From the NCBI GenBank assembly GCA_017428925.1, contig JAFRPY010000112.1, positions 1 through 34,307 on the forward strand: a DNA stretch of 34,307 nt, given 5' to 3'. Below the pieces are notes generated by a model. The model made no database searches. It saw only the letters and a program-made list of their open reading frames with translations, and was not told where the DNA came from. Below, in pieces: positions 28,536 to 34,307 of this stretch. The stretch comes from Prevotella sp. (GTDB lineage Bacteria; Bacteroidota; Bacteroidia; Bacteroidales; Bacteroidaceae). The position numbers and the translations under genes were made by a program. The first letter of the stretch is position 1, and every line of letters starts with the position of its first letter.

Positions 28536-30302
28536 TTAGATCGACTCGATGAACCTTATGACGGCATCGCGGTCGGCCTTCGGGAGATGATAGAACTTCA
28601 CGGTGCTCGCATAGGCATCCGACTGCTTCGAGTAGCCATGCCACATGATGGCTTCAAGCACAGTACGTGCACGACAGTCGTGCATACGGTCGTCAGCACC
28701 TGTGAGCTGGCGGCTCAGGCCACGTCCCCAAAGTGGAGTGGTGCGGCACCATCCAGTGCGGATGTCGTTAACCATGAACAGGCGGTGTTGCACCATGTCG
28801 GTGTAAGGCCATATGGTCTGGTTAGGATACTTCGGCAACAGTTTCGTATAGTCACCGTCCTTAGCGAGTCCGTTGGCATCGGCATAAGCCTTCACGCTGG
28901 CATCCACCCACATATTGTCCTTACCCGTCTTCCACGACGGACGATGGCACTGGGCACAACCCATCTCGGTGAACAGTTGCTTACCACGCTTCACCTCTGG
29001 ATCGTTCAGGTTGCGGGCGGCAGGCACGGCCAAACCGCGATGCCACACCATGAACTGGTAGTACTGCTTGTCGGTCATCTCTTCCTGACCGTTGTAGGGA
29101 GCGCCCTTGAAGAGGTACTTATCGAAGGTCTCCTTCTTGGCGATGGACGAGCAGCTCAGAATTTCGTTGACACGCTCGCTGATGCCCTCGTTGGTGCCGT
29201 CGGCGAAGTAGGGATGCAGGATGCTCGATTCGGAAGAGCCGTGACGCTTGATGTAGTCGACAACCTCGCTATCTTCGCTCTGAGCCTTTGCCCATGCGGG
29301 CGTGGTATAGAGCCAGTGGCGGTCGCTGCGCGTGACATTGGTGATGTTCCATATGGCATTGGCACCGGCACCGTCTTGCAGTGTGCCACGCGTCATGGCA
29401 TAGGTGAAGCGTTTCAGCGGACCGCGACTGCCGTGGAACGAACCTGTGTCGTTGTAGGGTGCAGTATAGTATGCGCTGGTCTTGAAGGCATTGGCCTCCT
29501 TGTCCCACATGGCAGGGTTCAGGTCGACGTAGGGAGCCTCGGCACGCCACTGTGCCTCGATGTCTTCATCGTCGAGTGCATCGAGCAGGCCTGTGCCATA
29601 GAGGCCGATGGTCGACTCCAGGCGTACATCGTACTCAGTGGGCTTCGGGTTGGTGTTGAAGGCGGTCTGTGGAATGGTCACTACAGGATAGATGAGCGAG
29701 TACTTCTCTCCATCGGCAAACTGCATAGGCAGTCCACTCTCCATCTCCTTCACCTCGGGCCACTCAATCTTTATCTGAGTCTCGTCGATAGGAGCCTTGA
29801 AGGGCGACATGGCCTGTGTCTGCGGCATGCCCGTCACCTCGCTGATGTAGGCATTGTTCGACGGATGATAGACTACGAGCAGATAACCGTTGCCGATCTG
29901 ATTGGCGCGATATTCCGTTTGGCGTTTGCCGTGGCCGTAGCTGGGATGGCAGGCAATACAGCTATTACGCACCCATGCCGGGCCAAGGCCCTTGCGTGGA
30001 TTTTGTTCGAAGGTATAGAGGTGTTCGAAGAAGTCCTCACCAGTGTTGAAGTCTTCCTCCATGCCAGCAATGTTTACAACGGCAGGCGTTGCTGCCGAAT
30101 AGCTGGCTTTCTCGGTGGTGCCGAGTTGTCCACCTGGATACCACTCATCGGCCGAGAACACGTCGTTGGCCTTGCCGAAGGCACTCTCCTCGGGAGTGAG
30201 TGAGCCGAGGTCGATGTCGTCGTTGTCGTGGCATGCTGTGAGCAGCGGCATGGCAAACATAGCTGTGAGAGCCAGCTTTGATAGTCTTTGTAGTTCTTTC
30301 AT
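28536..30302 (-). CDS. Di-heme oxidoreductase lipoprotein (DUF1111/DHOR family)
   Basis: The 588-residue protein has a lipoprotein signal (LLTAC, Cys24) and two haem c motifs: CIACH at 115-119 and CAQCH at about 445-449. Between them GPAWVRNSCIACHPSYGHG and SRGPLKRF-type segments, and later PLWGRGLSRQLTGADDRMHD, match the DUF1111 (thiol oxidoreductase/DHOR) family related to MauG and CcpA peroxidases. It would be a periplasm-facing, membrane-anchored redox enzyme. It needs CcsBA for haem attachment, and that gene follows directly. An imelysin gene upstream repeats the known imelysin-DUF1111 partnership seen in proteobacteria. The substrate is not known. Confidence 0.92.
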   Translation of the reverse strand: MKELQRLSKLALTAMFAMPLLTACHDNDDIDLGSLTPEESAFGKANDVFSADEWYPGGQLGTTEKASYSAATPAVVNIAGMEEDFNTGEDFFEHLYTFEQNPRKGLGPAWVRNSCIACHPSYGHGKRQTEYRANQIGNGYLLVVYHPSNNAYISEVTGMPQTQAMSPFKAPIDETQIKIEWPEVKEMESGLPMQFADGEKYSLIYPVVTIPQTAFNTNPKPTEYDVRLESTIGLYGTGLLDALDDEDIEAQWRAEAPYVDLNPAMWDKEANAFKTSAYYTAPYNDTGSFHGSRGPLKRFTYAMTRGTLQDGAGANAIWNITNVTRSDRHWLYTTPAWAKAQSEDSEVVDYIKRHGSSESSILHPYFADGTNEGISERVNEILSCSSIAKKETFDKYLFKGAPYNGQEEMTDKQYYQFMVWHRGLAVPAARNLNDPEVKRGKQLFTEMGCAQCHRPSWKTGKDNMWVDASVKAYADANGLAKDGDYTKLLPKYPNQTIWPYTDMVQHRLFMVNDIRTGWCRTTPLWGRGLSRQLTGADDRMHDCRARTVLEAIMWHGYSKQSDAYASTVKFYHLPKADRDAVIRFIESI

Positions 30303-30345
30303 AGAGATTGGTTTTGTTTTGTTTTTACGGATTATTTCTTTTTAA

Positions 30346-30398
30346 CGGCTAAAGCGTCCCGCCTGTTTTCTTGTAAAGCAGGCGAGGCGCTCGAGCCT
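30346..30398 (-). promoter_or_regulatory. Long stem-loop between imelysin and oxidoreductase genes
   Basis: GCGTCCCGCCTG (30354-30365) pairs with CAGGCGAGGCGC (30379-30390) with two mismatches or wobbles. The stem can extend outward through GGCT (30347-30350) and AGCC (30394-30397). It lies in a 116-nt gap and could attenuate transcription or protect an mRNA end. No long U-run follows on the minus strand. Confidence 0.55.
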
Positions 30399-30418
30399 TA
30401 GCTAATGGCAATTACTGA

Positions 30419-31684
30419 TTATTCCTCAACGTCCCAGTCCTCGTCATCTTCGAAGGCGATGTTCCAGATGGTGGAGCAGTACTTCACGAAGGGAGCGGGC
30501 ATCTGTCCGATGCGTGTGATAGCGTTCTGGAAGGCATTCACCACACTGGTATTTGTTGCACTCTGACCTACGCTTGTGAAGAATCCGCTGAAGCTGTTGC
30601 TGGCGGCGGTGCCGTTTGTAGAGCCATACCATACGTTACGGATGGAGCGGATGTTGTCCTGGAAATCGGTGATGGAGTTGTAGCTGTAGGGCGACTCCAC
30701 ATAGCTGATGTCACCAGCCGAGAAGGGATTAGCAATCTTGGCGGTTCCTACTTCTGTGGCGATGGCTACACATGAGCCCTCGTCGTCGGAGAGCACCTGT
30801 GCGATGGCGGCCTTCAACGTGGGGAAGGTACTCTTGGCGTTCACACCGGCAGAGGTGAGGTTCTCACCATACGACAGGCCATTTTCTGTCTTGTACTCCA
30901 GTCCGGCAGCCTTCACGGCAGCCATGCGGCTGGCGTTCTTGGCAGTCTCGCCTTCCCATGCTACCTGCAGCTGGAAGCAGCGCTCCTTCAGCAGTTTGCA
31001 AATGGTCTGCGCATAAGCCAGTTCCTTAGCACCGCTCACGCCTGTGAAATTCTTATACGTGTCGTTCGTCTGCAGCTCGGCAACCTTTCGTGGCTGTCCG
31101 TTGCGGAAGAGGATGAACTCCAGTGCGTGGAAACCCAGGATGGTGGCATCTTCCAGCATCTCGTCGTTCATGCCATTGTTGAAGTAGTTCAGCAGGAGGG
31201 CACGGTTCAGCGGCCATGAGTCGATGGTCGGGTCTACGTCGAAATCAGAGGCGGCACCCATGAGGAATGCCTCCGAGCGCTCCCAGTTTTCGCGAGCGTC
31301 TTTGAAATCGTCGCAAGCCTTGTTGATCTGGCTCTGTGTGATGTTGCTAACGGTGAGGCCGTTGAGTGTCTTCTCGAGGTCCTCCACGTCATCGGCCAGG
31401 TCGGTATAGGTAGGAACGATGACGTTGTTCACAAGGGTTGTCAGTACGTTGCGCAGGTAAGTCTCCTGTTCGCTGGTAAGCGTAGCCTTCGCGATGATGC
31501 TGTTGGCAGCTTCAAATTCCGAAACCACGCTGGAACAGGCATCAATGGCCAGATTACCGTATGTGCGGTCCTTGTACTGGTCCTCGGTAGGATCGTCTTT
31601 GTCGTCGTCATCGCAGGCCGTGAAACCTGTCGTGAACGTGCATGCTGCTGCAAAGAGCAGCGCGTACTTGAAAATTTTCTTCAT
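30419..31684 (-). CDS. Imelysin family lipoprotein
   Basis: The 421-residue protein has a lipoprotein signal peptide (MKKIFKYALLFAAACTFTTG...TACDDDD; Cys near 24). It carries the imelysin signature GFHALEFILF with the HxxE pair near 186-189. It is helical throughout, with a duplicated helical-bundle pattern typical of imelysins and EfeO-like proteins. Family members are iron-regulated and thought to bind metal; protease activity once proposed is not generally supported. It lies 46 nt after the porin gene and before the di-heme oxidoreductase, forming an envelope iron/redox set. A function in iron or haem uptake is inferred. Confidence 0.9.
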   Translation of the reverse strand: MKKIFKYALLFAAACTFTTGFTACDDDDKDDPTEDQYKDRTYGNLAIDACSSVVSEFEAANSIIAKATLTSEQETYLRNVLTTLVNNVIVPTYTDLADDVEDLEKTLNGLTVSNITQSQINKACDDFKDARENWERSEAFLMGAASDFDVDPTIDSWPLNRALLLNYFNNGMNDEMLEDATILGFHALEFILFRNGQPRKVAELQTNDTYKNFTGVSGAKELAYAQTICKLLKERCFQLQVAWEGETAKNASRMAAVKAAGLEYKTENGLSYGENLTSAGVNAKSTFPTLKAAIAQVLSDDEGSCVAIATEVGTAKIANPFSAGDISYVESPYSYNSITDFQDNIRSIRNVWYGSTNGTAASNSFSGFFTSVGQSATNTSVVNAFQNAITRIGQMPAPFVKYCSTIWNIAFEDDEDWDVEE

Positions 31685-31730
31685 AGTCTTTTTTTCTTAA
31701 TTTTATGATAAAGTATGTGTAATCTTTTTC

Positions 31731-33035
31731 TTATCTGAAGAAACCCTCGTAGGCAATGCCGATGTTAATGGCGGGTTCGTTGTTATAGAGTTTCTTCAGG
31801 AATCGCTGTGAATATTCCGCCTTTACCACGATTTGTGGCAGTGGGTAGTAGTTCACACCCACGGCCATGCGCTTCACGGCAGTGTAGTCGTAGGGAGTGT
31901 TCTTGGTCTGCGAGGCGTAGGGGTTGTACATCTCGTAGCGGCCGAACACATACATCTTTTTATCTTGCGCGCGCAGGCGCTCGAACTGGGAGAACACGTT
32001 GTAGCCTGCCTCAATGCCGATGGCATAGGCATTCTTAGAGACGAAGGCCGTGTGCTTGAAGGGTGATTTCGAGTTCAGACGGTTGTAGACGTACTTCAGT
32101 TGCGAGGCATCGCTCAGGTAGCCATAGTCGGCCTGACCACGCACAATCCAGTTGTGGGCGTTGTAGCTGAAGTCGAACGAGCCTATCACCACACGTCCTT
32201 TGTATTCAGCATCCACGCCGTTGGCATTGCGAGGATAGCTGTTGCCGATGCTGTGACCGTAGTAGCCGCTGATGGCCATGCGCAGGCCTGGCACTGAGTA
32301 GTTGTCCACTCGTGCTGCAATGCCGTATTTGTTGGCAACATCATATTCCATGGGCGACTTGTGGCCTTTGTGAATCCACCCGGTGTTCGTGAACTGGTCG
32401 GCATTCAAGCCCGCTAGCAGCTGAGCCTCGTAGCGGAAGTCGCCCGAGCGTCCCCAGAACGATACACCCGTCTGGTGCCACGTGCTTGGCAAGATGGTGT
32501 TCTCGCCTTCAGGACGGTACACCGTGAAGAAGTTCAACGGCTCGTGGTGGGCGTTGTTCAAGCCTACCGGCACCACGATGTGTCCGGCGCGGATGTTAGC
32601 AAAGCGGCCGAATGATTTTTGAATCCAGAACTGCTCCAGCTCTACTTCGCCGCCTTTCTCCGTTTCCTGTTCCCATTCGCCGCCTTCCTCATCTTCCTTC
32701 TCGTAGGCGATGCCTGTGCCGCCGTGCTCGAATTCTATCTCCGTGCCCATAGTCCAGCCTTTTCCGAAGTCGTAGCCCATGTAGACAACCACATGCGGAA
32801 TGTCGAACTTCCCGTGCGACGGGTCGTCCTTGTGCTGTTCGGGTTGTGAGTAGCGGCTCACATGGTCGCTGTAAAAGTTACGGCTGAAAGCCACCTCGCC
32901 ATAGCCACCCACGCTTAGTCGGTTGCCGCGGGCATGACTCATCACGCTGTCGCCGGCGTTCACCTGTGCACTCATTTGCATACATGCTGCCAAGGCTGCG
33001 GCAGCCATCCATAGTTTCTTGTTATTCATCCTCAT
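31731..33035 (-). CDS. Outer-membrane porin-like beta-barrel protein
   Basis: I start at ATG 33035 (434 residues; ATG 33029 is equally possible), since longer frames cross the promoter. A signal peptide ends near MSAQV. The rest alternates aromatic and polar beta strands with turns. GYGEVAFSRNFYSD, then GKFDIPHVVVYMGYDFGKGW, FWIQKSFGRFANIRAGHIVVP and PVGLNNAHHEPLNFFTV belong to the Bacteroidetes porin group (phosphate-selective-like). The protein ends in EGFFR, giving the aromatic penultimate residue typical of barrels. It heads the minus-strand operon with imelysin, oxidoreductase and CcsBA. The ligand is unknown; iron chelates are inferred from context only. Confidence 0.85.
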   Translation of the reverse strand: MRMNNKKLWMAAAALAACMQMSAQVNAGDSVMSHARGNRLSVGGYGEVAFSRNFYSDHVSRYSQPEQHKDDPSHGKFDIPHVVVYMGYDFGKGWTMGTEIEFEHGGTGIAYEKEDEEGGEWEQETEKGGEVELEQFWIQKSFGRFANIRAGHIVVPVGLNNAHHEPLNFFTVYRPEGENTILPSTWHQTGVSFWGRSGDFRYEAQLLAGLNADQFTNTGWIHKGHKSPMEYDVANKYGIAARVDNYSVPGLRMAISGYYGHSIGNSYPRNANGVDAEYKGRVVIGSFDFSYNAHNWIVRGQADYGYLSDASQLKYVYNRLNSKSPFKHTAFVSKNAYAIGIEAGYNVFSQFERLRAQDKKMYVFGRYEMYNPYASQTKNTPYDYTAVKRMAVGVNYYPLPQIVVKAEYSQRFLKKLYNNEPAINIGIAYEGFFR

Positions 33036-33074
33036 TGATGTGATTAATGATGATCGTTTTTTCCGTTTCGAGCG

Positions 33075-33105
33075 CAAAATTACGATAAACACTGCGTTTG
33101 CGCAA
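33075..33105 (-). promoter_or_regulatory. Promoter of the porin-imelysin operon
   Basis: On the minus strand TTG (33105-33103) and TAATTTTG (33082-33075) are separated by 20 nt. The leader to ATG 33035 is about 35 nt. The promoter is divergent from the regulator gene. Confidence 0.75.
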
Positions 33106-33204
33106 TACCTAAAAATGGTGGTTCCTCTCCTGAATACCCACATTTGGGGATGATACTATAATGAGTGAAAATGGCAGAATATTGAAAATACCTAATAGTG
33201 ATGA

Positions 33205-33235
33205 TTGCATATCTCAAAGTTTTTTTGTTATTTTG
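33205..33235 (+). promoter_or_regulatory. Promoter of the hemerythrin regulator
   Basis: TTG (33205-33207) is followed after 20 nt by TTATTTTG (33228-33235), one base from TAnnTTTG. The ATG at 33241 is only five bases further, so the mRNA may be leaderless. Confidence 0.55.
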
Positions 33236-33240
33236 CAGCC

Positions 33241-34197
33241 ATGAAGAATCAGAAAATGTATGAGGCGGACGATAAACTCATCTCCATCATCCGCGACAAC
33301 TATAACATCCTGCAGAGCCTCGGGTCGTTCGGTATCAACCTGGGCTTTGGCGATAAAACCGTGCGCGAAGTGTGCGAGGACGAGGGCGTAGATACTTATA
33401 CCTTCCTGGCCGTAGTAAACTTCACCATCAATGGCTATCGCGACTCCGACGATGCCGACCGCCTGTCCGTGCACACCCTCATGAAGTACCTGCGGGCATC
33501 TCATGATTACTATCTCGGATTCCAGCTTCCCTTCATCCGTCGGGAGCTTGCCGACGCCCTCGACCCCGACAATTCGCTGGCAGCCCTCATTCTGAAGCTC
33601 TACGACGAGTATGCTCGCCAGATACAGCTGCATATGAAATACGAGGAGCGAATGGTGTTTCCCTATGTCGAGAGCCTCCTCATGGGACGTACCACCCCTG
33701 GCTACGACATCGAGACCTTCTCGAAGCATCACGGCCAGACCGATCAGAAACTGCGTGAGCTGAAGCAGATTATCATCAAATACCTGCCTGGCGACCCCTT
33801 GCGCAACAACCAGCTCTCCGCTACCCTCTATGACATCTATAACAATGAGGAGTGGCTCGCACAACACGCCGAGGTGGAAGACCATATCTTCATCCCAGCT
33901 ATTAGAAGACTTGAGCAGCGCTCCAAGCAGAGCGATGTGTCGGCAAAGATTTCTAGCATGATTAGTCAGGCGCCCACCAACAACGAGGCACTCAGCGACC
34001 GCGAGAAAGATGTCATCATCAGTGTTGTGCAGGGTATGTCGAACAAAGAGATTGCAGACCACCTGTGCATCTCGGTAAACACCGTCATCACTCATCGACG
34101 CAACATTGCTCGCAAGTTGCAGATACACTCTCCTGCCGGTCTTACCATCTATGCCATCGTCAACAACCTTGTTGATATTTCGAGTGTAAAGCTGTAA
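33241..34197 (+). CDS. RIC/hemerythrin-type sensor with LuxR DNA-binding domain
   Basis: I start at ATG 33241 (318 residues, MKNQKMYEADDK). The open frame from 33205 would overlap the promoter. Residues about 12-58 resemble the ScdA/YtfE N-domain (LGSFGINLGFGDKTVREVCEDEG) but lack its paired cysteines. Residues 80-225 form a hemerythrin-like bundle with H88, H131-xxx-E135, H164 and H209-xxx-E213. This is the di-iron ligand set of RIC/YtfE proteins, which sense or repair oxidative and nitrosative damage. Residues 250-306 are a LuxR-type HTH (LSDREKDVIISVVQGMSNKE, then IADHLCISVNTVITHRRNIA). It probably couples NO, O2 or iron-redox state to transcription, and its divergent position suggests control of the porin-imelysin operon. 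Confidence 0.9.
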   Translation: MKNQKMYEADDKLISIIRDNYNILQSLGSFGINLGFGDKTVREVCEDEGVDTYTFLAVVNFTINGYRDSDDADRLSVHTLMKYLRASHDYYLGFQLPFIRRELADALDPDNSLAALILKLYDEYARQIQLHMKYEERMVFPYVESLLMGRTTPGYDIETFSKHHGQTDQKLRELKQIIIKYLPGDPLRNNQLSATLYDIYNNEEWLAQHAEVEDHIFIPAIRRLEQRSKQSDVSAKISSMISQAPTNNEALSDREKDVIISVVQGMSNKEIADHLCISVNTVITHRRNIARKLQIHSPAGLTIYAIVNNLVDISSVKL

Positions 34198-34233
34198 GAA
34201 CGAATTTCCCAACCATTTTATTTGATGTGTTGA

Positions 34234-34307
34234 TGTAGGGACGCGGCGTGCCGCATTATTGGATTATGCTTTCCCTCTCCAATAACGCGGCACGCCGCGT
34301 CCCTACA
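34234..34307. repeat. Long inverted repeat at the window's right edge
   Basis: Arms 34234-34263 and 34278-34307, each 30 nt, pair with one mismatch around a 14-nt loop. Each arm holds the near-palindrome GACGCGGCGTGCCGCGTC between TAGGGA-type ends. It begins 36 nt after the regulator's stop and could end that transcript. It resembles widespread short bacterial palindromic elements; the window ends at its right arm, so it may extend. Confidence 0.85.

Noticed and set aside
28485-30203. 572-codon open frame on the plus strand
   Set aside because: It is antisense to the di-heme oxidoreductase gene, which has clear CxxCH motifs and a lipoprotein signal. The long shadow frame reflects codon bias.
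33214-34212. 332-codon open frame on the minus strand
   Set aside because: It is the antisense shadow of the hemerythrin-LuxR gene and shows no family pattern.

Overview
This window looks like a chromosome segment of a Bacteroidales bacterium, most likely Prevotellaceae. The inference rests on the gene families present (ZapA next to RNase Y, a fused CcsBA, an imelysin and di-heme oxidoreductase set, BT0820-type HAD, EpsG polymerase). It also rests on promoters of the Bacteroidetes form, a TTG/TTTG box 19-20 nt before TAnnTTTG, and on the absence of Shine-Dalgarno sites. No rRNA, tRNA, CRISPR array, integrase or transposase was seen. All family calls and alignments were made by eye.

Layout. 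(1) Bases 1-3650 are an accessory zone: about 109-nt imperfect palindromes bounded by GGTCG and CGACC, with a GxxExxY protein gene in one spacer, then a Fic protein, a conserved hypothetical, and long repeat-filled gaps. (2) Bases 3650-16712, plus strand, are an exopolysaccharide or capsule locus: an EpsG/Wzy-like polymerase, four GT2 and three GT4 glycosyltransferases, a TupA-like ATP-grasp protein, a beta-propeller protein, a PF14907-type nucleotidyltransferase and a WecA-type initiating phosphotransferase. No flippase or Wza-type exporter is visible. (3) Bases 17264-21706, minus strand, hold a HAD phosphatase-like protein, an S23/IVP four-helix-bundle protein, a Wzc-type tyrosine autokinase with a Tyr/Gly-rich tail, and rmlA. 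(4) Bases 21932-24848, plus strand, hold a conserved protein, a small coiled-coil protein, zapA and rny. (5) Bases 25007-33035, minus strand, hold a Rid-fold protein and then a likely operon porin - imelysin lipoprotein - di-heme oxidoreductase - CcsBA. It is divergent from a RIC/hemerythrin-LuxR regulator at 33241-34197. The window ends in a 30-nt-arm inverted repeat.

How the genes work together. The WecA-like protein would load the first sugar phosphate on undecaprenyl phosphate. The glycosyltransferases extend it, the polymerase joins units, and the Wzc-like kinase with RmlA-made dTDP-glucose supports assembly. In the last region CcsBA would attach haem to the di-heme oxidoreductase, imelysin and porin would handle iron or another ligand at the envelope, and the hemerythrin regulator could tie this to NO, O2 or iron-redox state.

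The most unusual content is a repeat system that runs through the first 18 kb. Arrays of short hairpins are joined by a constant linker (GTGTAAAG, or TTGAAC in a sister form), with arms that change together from unit to unit. Degenerate 7-nt tandem repeats accompany them. The same hairpins and heptads occur in frame inside the glycosyltransferase genes and even inside ccsBA, and they supply stop codons or C-termini to some genes. This resembles Rickettsia palindromic elements combined with cyanobacterial heptanucleotide repeats. The 109-nt palindromes with a gene in one spacer suggest a cassette-like architecture.
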